In this document: one piece after another, positions 1-8,285 of the stretch
How positions within the stretch are numbered: position 1 is the first letter of the stretch
How the letters are laid out: every line of letters starts with the position of its first letter
DNA from: JAZTZP01 sp045637525
Lineage (GTDB): Bacteria > Bacillota > Clostridia > UBA1381
DNA: 50,872 nt
Assembly: GCA_045637525.1 (NCBI GenBank)
Contig: JAZTZP010000088.1
Span: forward strand, 1 to 50,872
Reading direction: 5' to 3'
Position numbers and translations under genes: made by a program
The notes under the pieces: generated by a model
Seen by the model: the letters and a program-made list of their open reading frames with translations, nothing else
Database searches by the model: none
What the model was told of the DNA's origin: nothing

Positions 1-122
1 GCCGCAAATTTCACTCGCATTTATGCGAATTTCACCCAACCATATGGTTGGATTTCACTTTTTGCCTGTGGCAAAAAATTTCACTGTAAATTATAGTTTA
101 TCGCAGATAAACTATAATTTAC
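1..122 (-). repeat. GTGAAAT-spaced palindrome array, copy 1 (cut by window edge)
   Basis: On the plus strand the heptamer ATTTCAC (GTGAAAT on the minus strand) occurs at 8-14, 29-35, 52-58 and 78-84. Between the copies lie perfect palindromes of 14, 16 and 19 bp: 15-28, 36-51 and 59-77. The array ends in a 16-bp stem with a 5-nt loop (86-101/107-122), which overlaps the ftsW stop codon at 119-121. The palindromes share no sequence with those of the copies near 6.4 kb and 50.7 kb, but the heptamer and the layout are the same. The 86-122 hairpin may also act as an RNA 3' end for the dcw operon; it lacks a clear U-tract, so that is inference. Confidence 0.85.
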
Positions 123-1333
123 TCCTTATTCTTCTTATCAAAATGCGAAAAAACATTTCCTCTCCGGTTTGTAAACTTCGATATATTAAGGACTATTCCC
201 ATTTCAAACAAAAGAATACATATCGCCGTACCTCCGTAGCTGAAAAACGGCAGCGACACACCTGTACACGGTACGCTTGATGTTGCAACGGCAATATTTA
301 AAATAGTTTGTATAGAAACCTGTGCAACAATTCCTGATACCACAATCGTACTGAAAAAGTCAGGTGCTTCCATTGCTATTTTTATTCCTCTGAATATAAA
401 CAACGCAAACAAAATAATAATAGCCGCCGCACCAATCAGACCAAGCTCTTCACACACAACAGCAAATATAAAATCGTTATAAGGCTCAGGCAAAAAGCTG
501 TATTTTTGCATACTCTGACCGAGACCTTTACCAAAAATCCCTCCCGAACCTATCGAATACAGCGACTGAGCAATCTGATAACTCTTACCCTGCAAGTCAT
601 GAAACGGATCTATAAAGCTTGATATTCTCGCCCAACGAACCTTGTCGAAAAAGTATAAAATCACACAACCCACCGGCGCAACTACTAATCCTGCTAAAAC
701 TACAGGCTTTATTCTAAAACCTGCAATAACCATTACAACTGCACCGATACCGCATATAACAATAGCACCCGAAAGATGCGGTTCCAACATCATAAGCACG
801 AGAAGAATTGCAAGTATTATTATGTACTTCGCACTCTTTCCCCATGTATCCAAACCATGTTTCTCACGTTCCAGTAAATATGCAAAATACATGGCAACAA
901 CAGGCTTCATAAACTCCGACGGCTGTATTTGTACAGGTCCAAGCTCAAGCCAGCGTCTTGAACCGTTATAGAGCTTTCCTATTCCCGGAATTGCAACAAG
1001 TATAAGAAGCAAAAGACACACACCCATCATAGGCACAGCAAACTTCTTATACAAATTATAATTTATATTTGAAATAACAAACATTCCGCCAAAACCGACA
1101 ACAACGTATGCCAACTGACGAAGGAAAAAGTAATATGAATTATCAAACTTCGAATTTGCCGTCGGCGTTGATGCCGATAAAAGCATAACCAACCCTGCAC
1201 ACGTAAGCAAAACTATAAAAAATAAAAAGGTATAGTCTATTTCATGTTTATTATATACGCCGGTGTCAGAAACTTTTTTATCAGAATCAACACTCTTTTT
1301 AGTTTTCTCCTTTTTCTTTTCTAAAACTGACAT
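119..1333 (-). CDS. ftsW: FtsW/SpoVE-family peptidoglycan glycosyltransferase (SEDS)
   Basis: A 404-residue polytopic membrane protein of the SEDS family, which polymerises lipid II with a partner class B PBP during septation or spore cortex synthesis. After a charged cytoplasmic N-terminus of about 30 residues come roughly ten hydrophobic segments. SEDS hallmarks are visible: the GSRRWLELGPVQIQPSEF block, the FDKVRWARISSF segment, the GSGGIFGKGLG loop, and the PEPYNDFIFAVVCEELG and SYGGTA motifs near the C-terminus. It is the last gene of the dcw run, 52 bp after mraY, and pairs naturally with the SpoVD-type PBP upstream. The ATG has a GAGGAG about 10 nt upstream. FtsW and SpoVE cannot be separated from sequence alone. 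The stop codon lies inside the hairpin of palindrome array copy 1. Confidence 0.93.
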   Translation of the reverse strand: MSVLEKKKEKTKKSVDSDKKVSDTGVYNKHEIDYTFLFFIVLLTCAGLVMLLSASTPTANSKFDNSYYFFLRQLAYVVVGFGGMFVISNINYNLYKKFAVPMMGVCLLLLILVAIPGIGKLYNGSRRWLELGPVQIQPSEFMKPVVAMYFAYLLEREKHGLDTWGKSAKYIIILAILLVLMMLEPHLSGAIVICGIGAVVMVIAGFRIKPVVLAGLVVAPVGCVILYFFDKVRWARISSFIDPFHDLQGKSYQIAQSLYSIGSGGIFGKGLGQSMQKYSFLPEPYNDFIFAVVCEELGLIGAAAIIILFALFIFRGIKIAMEAPDFFSTIVVSGIVAQVSIQTILNIAVATSSVPCTGVSLPFFSYGGTAICILLFEMGIVLNISKFTNRRGNVFSHFDKKNKE

Positions 1334-1385
1334 TAAATAAAATCTCCTCGTATCTCAATTGAAAAGCCGTCAAGCGACTGACTGA

Positions 1386-2390
1386 TCATATAAACTGCCA
1401 AAAACCTGCCAATGCAGCTGCACATAAAACCAAAGTAACAGATGTAAATACCGTTACTATTTTAACCTCGCTCCAGCCGCACATTTCAAAATGATGATGT
1501 ATAGGGCTCATCTTAAAAACCCTTTTTCCCGTAAGCTTAAATGAAGCCACCTGTATTATTACCGATAAGGTCTCCGCAAAATATATAAACCCGGCAATAA
1601 TCAGAAACAACGGCATTTCAAGGCTGAGTGCAAGCACCGATACCGCACCACCTAAAAACAACGAACCCGTGTCGCCCATAAATACCTTTGCAGGATATTT
1701 ATTAAATAATAAAAACCCAATCATCGCACCGGCAACAGCCGCCGCAAATACAGCACCGCCCAAAATACCTTTGAGCGAATAACAAACACAAAAGAAAGCC
1801 ATCACAACAAACGTTACACTCGTCGCCAGACCATCCAGTCCGTCTGTTAAATTCACCGCATTCACAGTACCCGTGATAACGAACAATACAAATGCAACAT
1901 AAACCGGCATCGGAATTGAAACAGCAATGCCTGTAAACGGTATCAGTATATTCCCGTTAAAATCACCCATAGCCCCCGATACTACTATATAAATAACGGA
2001 GAACAGAATTTGCAAAGACATCTTCTGCCATGCACGAAGTCCGAGATTGCGTTTTTTAACTACCTTTATATAATCATCAATAAATCCGACAATTCCGAAA
2101 CCGACAGATATTGCAAGCATTAAAAGCAAAGAATTATCCGCATTCCCCTTTGCTGCCGCCATTATGTATGATGCAATAACCGAAATTGCAATACCGATTA
2201 TAAACATCACTCCGCCCATTGTAGGTGTACCTGTTTTCTTCTTGTGCCACTCGGGCCCCTCATCTCTTATTTCCTGTCCGAACTTCAATCTGTGAAGAAA
2301 CGGTATAAAAACCGGCCCTGAAACGGCGGTTATTATAAACGCACACAAAAACGGAAATATCCCTAATACAATACAATCTGTAAAACTCAT
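1386..2390 (-). CDS. mraY: Phospho-N-acetylmuramoyl-pentapeptide transferase
   Basis: MraY transfers phospho-MurNAc-pentapeptide from UDP to undecaprenyl phosphate, making lipid I at the inner face of the membrane. About ten transmembrane segments are visible. Family motifs include KKTGTPTMGGV, GFIDDYIKV (catalytic aspartates), NAVNLTDGLDGL, FMGDTGSLFLGG and the C-terminal SPIHHHFE. I place the start at the ATG at 2390 rather than the in-frame ATG at 2402, because GGAGGAG sits 5 nt before the former and overlaps the latter. The product is 334 residues, a normal MraY length. It follows murE directly; murF, which usually separates the two in Clostridia, is absent here. Confidence 0.96.
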   Translation of the reverse strand: MSFTDCIVLGIFPFLCAFIITAVSGPVFIPFLHRLKFGQEIRDEGPEWHKKKTGTPTMGGVMFIIGIAISVIASYIMAAAKGNADNSLLLMLAISVGFGIVGFIDDYIKVVKKRNLGLRAWQKMSLQILFSVIYIVVSGAMGDFNGNILIPFTGIAVSIPMPVYVAFVLFVITGTVNAVNLTDGLDGLATSVTFVVMAFFCVCYSLKGILGGAVFAAAVAGAMIGFLLFNKYPAKVFMGDTGSLFLGGAVSVLALSLEMPLFLIIAGFIYFAETLSVIIQVASFKLTGKRVFKMSPIHHHFEMCGWSEVKIVTVFTSVTLVLCAAALAGFWQFI

Positions 2391-2408
2391 GTTCTCCTCC
2401 ATTACGCA

Positions 2409-3857
2409 TTATTTATTTTGTTCATTCAATGCGCTGTAAACTACAACTCTTTCATCAAAATCATATTTTTCCCTGCCTATAATCTGATATGTCTCCTGAC
2501 CTTTTCCGGCAAGAATAATTACATCGTCTTTTTTCGCAAACCCAAGTGCCCAGGCAATAGCCTCACGTCTGTTTACTATAACCTTATACTCACCGTCGGT
2601 GCGTTTCATGCCCTCTTCAATCATAGCAACGATTTTCTCAGGCTCTTCAGTCCTCGGATTATCTGAAGTTATAATCGTAAAATCCGATAACTTTCCTGCT
2701 ATCTCACCCATAACTGCTCTTTTGGTGTTATCTCTGTCGCCGCCGCATCCGAAAAGCGTTATAACCCTGCCTTTTGCAAATTCCTGTACCGCTTTTATAA
2801 TGTTCTCAAGCCCGTCAGGTGTGTGTGCATAATCAATTATCACAGTGTAATCAGTATCCGTAGGCACAACCTCAACACGACCTAAAACACCTCTTGCATT
2901 TTCAAGACCTTTTACTACTGTATCCATATCAACTCCGGCAGAAAAAGCAACCGCCGCCGCAGTAAGTGCATTATATACGCTGAATTTACCGGGTATTACA
3001 ATATGAACACGACGTGAAACACCGTTATATGTCAGGTCAAAATCTGTTCCTCTTGCGGTTATGCTGATATTACCCGCCGTAACATCTGCATCATTTTCCA
3101 CTCCGTAAGACAACAACCCCTTGTCGCTATGCATATCCATTATACGCTTTCCGTACTCATCATCCGTATTAATCGCACCGCACTCGCTTATATCAAAAAG
3201 CTTTGCCTTAGCCTTCATATAGTTTTCCATTGTTATATGAAAATCAAGATGGTCCTGAGTAAGATTTGTAAAAGCACCTGCCCTGAATTTACAGCCGTAA
3301 ACTCTGTCAAGCTCCAATGCATGGCTCGAAACCTCCATAATAACGCAGTCCGCTCCGCATTTTTGCATCTCATCAAACATCTGCTGAAGCTCCAAAGAGT
3401 TCGGAGTAGTCGGCGTTGTAGTCTGAGTCACCAAAACCTTATCGCCTATTATATTCTGATTTGTACCTATTACCCCGACGCATTTTCCGGCAGTCTCCAT
3501 TATACTCTTTAAGAGGTATGTTATTGTTGTTTTTCCGTTTGTTCCGGTTATACCGATAAGCTCAAACTTCTCTGACGGATAATTATAAAACTTGCATGCA
3601 AGCTCCGCTAAAGCACGTCTTGTATCAGGATACACTAAAACAACAGCATCCGTAATATGCGGCATTTCTTCTTCCGCAACAATAACCGCCGCACCGTTTT
3701 CCACAGCTTTATCAGCATATTTGTGACCGTCCGTTTCAAAACCTCTTACGCACACAAACACATTCCCCGGCTCTACCTTTCTCGAATCATATGCTATTCC
3801 TGTTATTTCCAGATCATCAAAATTCCGGCTATCGCCAAACAATTCGCAGGCTTTCAT
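2409..3857 (-). CDS. murE: UDP-N-acetylmuramoyl-tripeptide synthetase
   Basis: Cytoplasmic Mur ligase that adds the third stem-peptide residue to UDP-MurNAc-L-Ala-D-Glu using ATP. The N-terminal UDP-binding domain is followed by the P-loop GITGTNGKTT (about residues 105-115). The central ligase domain carries TNLTQDHLDFH, and the C-terminal domain holds DNPRTEEPEKI. The DNPR motif is the known signature of enzymes that add meso-diaminopimelate rather than lysine. The ATG at 3857 is preferred (GAGG 6 nt upstream); the in-frame ATG at 3869 has AAAGG touching it. The length of 482 residues is typical. The gene lies between spoVD and mraY with short gaps. Confidence 0.95.
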   Translation of the reverse strand: MKACELFGDSRNFDDLEITGIAYDSRKVEPGNVFVCVRGFETDGHKYADKAVENGAAVIVAEEEMPHITDAVVLVYPDTRRALAELACKFYNYPSEKFELIGITGTNGKTTITYLLKSIMETAGKCVGVIGTNQNIIGDKVLVTQTTTPTTPNSLELQQMFDEMQKCGADCVIMEVSSHALELDRVYGCKFRAGAFTNLTQDHLDFHITMENYMKAKAKLFDISECGAINTDDEYGKRIMDMHSDKGLLSYGVENDADVTAGNISITARGTDFDLTYNGVSRRVHIVIPGKFSVYNALTAAAVAFSAGVDMDTVVKGLENARGVLGRVEVVPTDTDYTVIIDYAHTPDGLENIIKAVQEFAKGRVITLFGCGGDRDNTKRAVMGEIAGKLSDFTIITSDNPRTEEPEKIVAMIEEGMKRTDGEYKVIVNRREAIAWALGFAKKDDVIILAGKGQETYQIIGREKYDFDERVVVYSALNEQNK

Positions 3858-3898
3858 ATCACACCTCATCCTTTCTTATGTAACCAACCTTTTAAAAA

Positions 3899-6334
3899 TC
3901 AGTCGCTTGATTTTGTTCTGAACTCAACTCCGATTATTGTTCCTGCCGAAACAGATCTTCCCGAACGGATACTCTGTTTTACGGCATACGCTCCCTCTGT
4001 TCCTGCCTGACCGGCTCCTACTGTTTCAAAATTCAGTCCTGCCGCGTTTATCTTTGCCTTTGCCTCATCAACGCTAAGTCCTGAAACAGATGGAACCTTT
4101 ACTGTCTTTTTCTTTGAATTATTTTCAGTATACAGTATAACCAACGAATCTTTTGAAAGTCTCACACCCGGTTTGGGAAGCTGATCAACAACTTCAGTTC
4201 CCTCGCCCTCAATCTTCACCATCAATCCGCCTGATGTTATAATATTCTGTGCTTCTTGGAGCTCCAAACCTCTTACATCCTTAACCTCAGTATCACGGTC
4301 GCCCGTCTCACCGGGAGCAAATTTCTTTTCCACGCCTAAATATTCAAGCGTTTCTCCGATTACCGAGCCTACAAGAGGTGCTGCTATGGTTCCGCCGAAA
4401 TAGCTTCCCGACTGCGGCTCATCTAAAAGTACAAGACAAACTACCTGCGGATCATCAGCCGGTGCAAACCCTACAAACGACGCTATACGCTTTCTTTCGG
4501 TACGTTTTCCTTTTTCCGATGTACCTGTTTTTCCACCTAAGCTATAACCCTTTATATACGCATTTTTTCCTGTTCCCGTAGGACTTGAAACAACCGATTC
4601 AAGTGCCTCACGCATAAGCTTTGAAGTCTCTGCCGATATAACCTTATTAACAATCTCCGGCTGATAATTCTTTAAAACTCCATACTCATTCCTTATTTCC
4701 TTTACTATCTGCGGCTTCATAAGATTACCGCCGTTTACAACCGCCGATATAGCCGTTATAAGCTGTATGGGCGTTACATTAAAGCCCTGACCGAACGCAC
4801 TTGTCGCAATATCAAGATCCGTCATATTTGTATCTCTGTAATAAATACTGTCCGATTCTCCTATAAGCTCGATACCTGTCTTTTCAGTCAGCCCGAATGC
4901 CGAGAAATACTCCATAAATCTCTCAGCACCAAGACTTATTCCCGTCTGCATAAAAACAGGATTGCAGGAGTTCTGAACTCCCTGGAGAAAAGTCTGAGCA
5001 CCGTGACCCCTTGAAGAATGACAGCCTATACGCTGACCAAGTACTATTTTATATCCCGGGCAGTCAAACGGAGAATGCATATCAACAACGCCTTCTTCAA
5101 GAGCCGACGCACCCGTTATTATCTTAAACGTAGACCCCGGTTCATATGAATCGGATATGGCTTTATTTCTCCACATCTTGTTTCTCATCGCTGCAATACG
5201 TTCTTCCATTACAGTTTCCTGTTCTTCAGCGGTAAGATCCTCATACTTCTTCTCGTTCGCCTCAGCTTCTGCCATAGCAGCAGCTGCTGCGGCCGCCTCC
5301 GCAGGCGTATCATATTCCGGCGGCAGGGTCGGATAATTTATTGCGCTTTGTCTGTCCTTTTCAGTAAGCCCGTCATATTTATCAACAACTCTTCCGAGTG
5401 TTTTCGATTCAAACTCAAAATCAATTGCCGCTTCATCAAATTTTGCAATATTATACGGATCATTACAGTCAAAGTCCGGCTTTGTCGCCATAGCCAGAAT
5501 CTCACCCGTTTTAGGGTCCATTATAATACCGGCCGCACCGTCTTTGAGTCTTGAATCACTCACGGCATTTTCAAGATGGTTTTCAAGTATATGCTGTATT
5601 GTTTCATCTATTGTTGTAACGACGTCAGCTCCACGCTCCGCCGCTGTATAATCTTCATATTCCATTTCGTCGATAACAGTTCCCGACGCACTCTGTGAGT
5701 TTTTAACCGCACCCGGTTTTCCGCTGAGCTCCTTGTCAAAGGTAAGCTCTATGCCTAAAAGTCCCGTATTATCATACCCGGTAAAGCCTATAAGATGAGG
5801 TGCAACATTATATGAATAGTATCGCTTGGTGTCCTCCTCAAAATATACGCCTTTAAACGCTTTTTTAAGCTCTGCATCTTCTTCTGCCTCAGAATTTTTA
5901 ATCTTCTTTATCTGATTTGCTTCTTCTATCGTAAGACGCTTTTTAATTACCTGATATCTGTTGCTTTTTGTAAGAAGCGTCATTATGCGGTCATAATCCA
6001 TATTAAGTATTACCGACAACTTCTCAGCAACCATAGGCGGATACTTAGACTCCTTCTCACCCTCCTCTTTTTTGTTCACATCCTGCGGATTACAAACAAG
6101 AGTATTAACAGTAGCACTCTCAGCAAGCGCTTTTCCGTTACGGTCATAAATAGTCCCGCGTGACGCTATTATGGTACTCTTAGCAGTCTGCTGATTCTCC
6201 GCCGCACTACGCATATCATCACCGCGTATAATCTGCCAGTAAGCCACACGCAAAATAAGACCGCAAAGAATTATTATAAACAACGTGAATAAAACACGCA
6301 TTCTCTTTTTTATTATATTCAATGACATTCCCAT
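3899..6334 (-). CDS. spoVD: SpoVD/FtsI-type class B penicillin-binding protein with two PASTA domains
   Basis: Membrane-anchored transpeptidase of 811 residues. It has a short cytoplasmic N-terminus, one membrane segment (about 13-33), a PBP dimerisation domain and a transpeptidase domain. Catalytic motifs are S401-T-F-K (SxxK), SCN and KTGT (in GGKTGTSEK). Two PASTA domains follow: the EVKDVRGLELQEAQ region and the VKVPSVSGLSVDEAK region. The catalytic serine is about 100 residues later than usual for SpoVD. Much of this comes from an Ala/Glu-rich predicted-helical insert, about residues 310-390, directly before WRNKAISDSYEPGSTFK; a run of seven alanines is encoded near 5275-5296. The gene is probably the SEDS partner of ftsW here. 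It is separated from ftsL by a 426-bp repeat block. The SpoVD versus FtsI/PbpB assignment is from gene order only. Confidence 0.9.
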   Translation of the reverse strand: MGMSLNIIKKRMRVLFTLFIIILCGLILRVAYWQIIRGDDMRSAAENQQTAKSTIIASRGTIYDRNGKALAESATVNTLVCNPQDVNKKEEGEKESKYPPMVAEKLSVILNMDYDRIMTLLTKSNRYQVIKKRLTIEEANQIKKIKNSEAEEDAELKKAFKGVYFEEDTKRYYSYNVAPHLIGFTGYDNTGLLGIELTFDKELSGKPGAVKNSQSASGTVIDEMEYEDYTAAERGADVVTTIDETIQHILENHLENAVSDSRLKDGAAGIIMDPKTGEILAMATKPDFDCNDPYNIAKFDEAAIDFEFESKTLGRVVDKYDGLTEKDRQSAINYPTLPPEYDTPAEAAAAAAAMAEAEANEKKYEDLTAEEQETVMEERIAAMRNKMWRNKAISDSYEPGSTFKIITGASALEEGVVDMHSPFDCPGYKIVLGQRIGCHSSRGHGAQTFLQGVQNSCNPVFMQTGISLGAERFMEYFSAFGLTEKTGIELIGESDSIYYRDTNMTDLDIATSAFGQGFNVTPIQLITAISAVVNGGNLMKPQIVKEIRNEYGVLKNYQPEIVNKVISAETSKLMREALESVVSSPTGTGKNAYIKGYSLGGKTGTSEKGKRTERKRIASFVGFAPADDPQVVCLVLLDEPQSGSYFGGTIAAPLVGSVIGETLEYLGVEKKFAPGETGDRDTEVKDVRGLELQEAQNIITSGGLMVKIEGEGTEVVDQLPKPGVRLSKDSLVILYTENNSKKKTVKVPSVSGLSVDEAKAKINAAGLNFETVGAGQAGTEGAYAVKQSIRSGRSVSAGTIIGVEFRTKSSD

Positions 6335-6373
6335 GATATATTCTTCTCCGTTCAGTCAAAGTAACAGGCATAG

Positions 6374-6540
6374 CAATACTGTCAACTTACGTTTACAGTA
6401 TTGCAGTGAAATATTTTACCTGCGGTAAAATGTGAAATTCACACATTTTGTGTGAGTGAAATCCACGCTTCGCGTGGGTGAAATCTGTCGTATAACGACA
6501 GGTTTCGGTAGAAATCGCAAGCGATTTCAAATTTAAATTT
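6374..6540 (+). repeat. GTGAAAT-spaced palindrome array, copy 2
   Basis: A lead hairpin (6374-6382 with 6395-6403) is followed by GTGAAAT at 6406, 6432, 6456 and 6478. Between and after the heptamers are the palindromes 6413-6431, 6439-6455, 6463-6477 and 6485-6501. Then come the inverted repeat 6511-6528 (gaaatcgc/gcgatttc) and the palindrome aaatttaaattt at 6529-6540. It is nearly identical to the copy at 50628-50813, differing by some compensated stem changes. The right terminal inverted repeat is degraded. It lies between ftsL and spoVD, antisense to the operon transcript. Confidence 0.9.
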
Positions 6541-6552
6541 CTTAAACCGACA

Positions 6553-6637
6553 TCGAGCCCAAGCATACAAAAGGCGAGATGCCAAAGGCAGCGAGCCCAA
6601 GCATACAAAAGCGAGATGCCAAGGGCAGCGAGCCCGA
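6553..6637 (+). repeat. Tandem repeat, about 37-38 bp unit, two full copies plus a partial
   Basis: The unit begins cgagcccaagcatacaaaa and continues with gcgagatgccaa(a/g)ggcag. It is present at 6553-6590 and 6591-6627, with a third truncated start from 6628. The second copy lacks one g. The repeat sits directly between the palindrome array and the long inverted repeat before ftsL. I see no coding potential and no other copy in the window. Confidence 0.8.
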
Positions 6638-6649
6638 AGTTCTATGTCT

Positions 6650-6759
6650 GTATAAATGCGATAGGTGCGTGCAGATTGCCGCTTTGGTGAGTGAAGTCGT
6701 ACTCAGTGTACGTCGAACTCACCAAAGTGGTGATATGTGCGTGCATATCGCATTTATAC
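6650..6759. repeat. 110-bp interrupted inverted repeat 3' of ftsL
   Basis: Outer arms 6650-6663 and 6746-6759 are perfect 14-bp complements, inner arms 6682-6692 and 6717-6727 are 11 bp, and the apex 6698-6702/6708-6712 is 5 bp. The sequence gtgcgtgca is also directly repeated at 6665 and 6738. The outer arm ends 1 bp from the ftsL stop codon. In the ftsL-to-spoVD transcript this would form a long stem. It could be a processing or attenuation structure, or the end of another small mobile element. It has no U-tract typical of a simple terminator. Confidence 0.75.
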
Positions 6760-6760
6760 G

Positions 6761-7312
6761 TTATCTTATGCTGAAATGGTCCACTATATTCCTTTTGATT
6801 GAATCGATAGTTTCCGCCATTCTCCGGGTAAAACCCTCGGCTTCGCGCGCAGTAAGCTCGGTTACATCATCACGCTTAACATCAACATAAATCTGCTGAT
6901 ATTTTTCAGGCCGTTTCATGCCAAGCTTATCGGTTGCCTGCTTCTCTATGTAATCAAGGTCTATACCCTGCTCCATTTCGATAATTTTCTGACTTGTTGA
7001 GGAACGCATGGTTTCAACCTCATTTTTTAAGGTTCTCACCCGCTTATCTATCGCATCAAGCTCCACATACTTCGTTATCATAAAGGAAGCGGACGCACAC
7101 AAAACAACCACATAAGCAGTCTTTTTCAAAAGACTCCATCTTTTGGCCGCACGCTGACGTTTCAACTGCATCAGGAGTTTCTCTTCATTTGAAATCCTCT
7201 TTTTTCTTTTTCCGGTCTTTTTCACTTCAGAAACCCTTTCTCTTTGGTAGTTATAATCATCATAATCATTATAATAATCGTAATCATATGCAAGATTACT
7301 GTCGTATCTCAT
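6761..7312 (-). CDS. ftsL: FtsL-like divisome protein
   Basis: A 183-residue bitopic membrane protein. It has a tyrosine/aspartate-rich N-terminus (residues 1-25), a basic cytoplasmic stretch, one membrane segment (about 65-82), then an extracytoplasmic coiled-coil-like region (AIDKRVRTLKNEVETM) and the segment LDYIEKQATDKLGMKRPEKYQQIYVDV. The last part matches the usual FtsL ending in which a short coiled coil precedes a KLGM/RP motif. FtsL recruits and activates the FtsW/PBP pair with DivIC. Identification rests on position between rsmH and the PBP plus this topology, since FtsL is poorly conserved. The ATG has AAAGGAA upstream. The tyrosine/aspartate-rich start is unusual. Confidence 0.8.
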   Translation of the reverse strand: MRYDSNLAYDYDYYNDYDDYNYQRERVSEVKKTGKRKKRISNEEKLLMQLKRQRAAKRWSLLKKTAYVVVLCASASFMITKYVELDAIDKRVRTLKNEVETMRSSTSQKIIEMEQGIDLDYIEKQATDKLGMKRPEKYQQIYVDVKRDDVTELTAREAEGFTRRMAETIDSIKRNIVDHFSIR

Positions 7313-7330
7313 ATTTATATTCCTTTCAAA

Positions 7331-8263
7331 TCACAGCTTTTCTATCACCCTGAGCTTTGCACTCTTTGACCTTGAATTATTTTCAAGCTCAGTTTTCCCG
7401 GGCAACACAGGCTTTTTAGTAACCTTCTTCGCCTCCGGCGTATGACCGCATACGCAAACCGGGAACTCTTTCGGGCACACACACCCCGTACACAAATCAC
7501 GGAACACATTTTTTGTTATCCTGTCTTCGAGCGAATGAAAGGTTATAACAGCAAGTCTTCCGCCGGGCTTTAACACAGACACAAAATCACGCAATGCGCC
7601 GTCTAATATTTTAAGTTCTCCGTTGACTTCTATTCTTATTGCCTGAAAAATACGTTTTGCCGGATGGCCGCCATCTGCGCGTGCAGACTTAGGTATCGCT
7701 GATTTTACTATATCGGAAAGCTCTCCTGTTGTTTTTACAGGTGCTGTTTCACGGCTTTTACATATAAACTCCGCTATACGCTTAGACCATTTTTCCTCAC
7801 CGTACTCATAAAAAATACGTGTAAGCTCCTCACAGCTGTAATCATTGACAACATCGTATGCGCTAAAATCATTTCTTATATCCATGCGCATATCAAGCGG
7901 TGCATCGTGCATATATGAAAAGCCTCTGTCAGCCTCATCAAGCTGATGCGAGCTAACGCCTAAATCAAGCACAGCTCCGTCTAACTTATCAACTCCGAGC
8001 TTATTTAATATATTCTTTATATTTTTAAAATTATCACGTACGGATGTAAATCTTTCTCCGAACGGTTCAAGTCTTTTACCGGCGGCGTCTATTGCGGCAC
8101 CATCCTGATCAATACCGATAAGACGAACTGTATCCGAAGCCTTTAATATTCCCTCCGAATGACCTCCGCCGCCTAAAGTTCCGTCTGCGTAAACACCGTT
8201 GTCTTTAATATCAAGTAATTTCACAGACTCTTCAAATAATACAGAAATATGTTTAAATTCCAT
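7331..8263 (-). CDS. rsmH: 16S rRNA (cytosine(1402)-N(4))-methyltransferase
   Basis: RsmH (MraW) methylates N4 of C1402 in the decoding centre of 16S rRNA using S-adenosylmethionine. The 310-residue protein begins with HISVLFEESVKLL and carries the SAM-binding YADGTLGGGGHSEGIL. Family blocks DGAVLDLGVSSHQLDEADRGFSY, LDMRMD, KRIFQAIRIEVNGEL and ITFHSLEDRITKNVF are all present. A Cys-rich loop near residues 260-275 (CTGCVCPKEFPVCVC) is also present in many Clostridial RsmH proteins. It is the second gene of the operon, after mraZ and before ftsL. Confidence 0.97.
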   Translation of the reverse strand: MEFKHISVLFEESVKLLDIKDNGVYADGTLGGGGHSEGILKASDTVRLIGIDQDGAAIDAAGKRLEPFGERFTSVRDNFKNIKNILNKLGVDKLDGAVLDLGVSSHQLDEADRGFSYMHDAPLDMRMDIRNDFSAYDVVNDYSCEELTRIFYEYGEEKWSKRIAEFICKSRETAPVKTTGELSDIVKSAIPKSARADGGHPAKRIFQAIRIEVNGELKILDGALRDFVSVLKPGGRLAVITFHSLEDRITKNVFRDLCTGCVCPKEFPVCVCGHTPEAKKVTKKPVLPGKTELENNSRSKSAKLRVIEKL

Positions 8264-8285
8264 TAAATCTGTTCTGCCTTTCCTT

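Noticed and set aside
1..122. Possible CRISPR array
   Set aside because: The constant unit is only 7 bp, the intervening sequences are palindromes of 14-19 bp, and no cas gene is present.
6393..6608. 71-residue open frame on the minus strand
   Set aside because: It runs through the palindrome array and the tandem repeat, has no ribosome site, and its sequence is only the translation of GTGAAAT units and palindromes.
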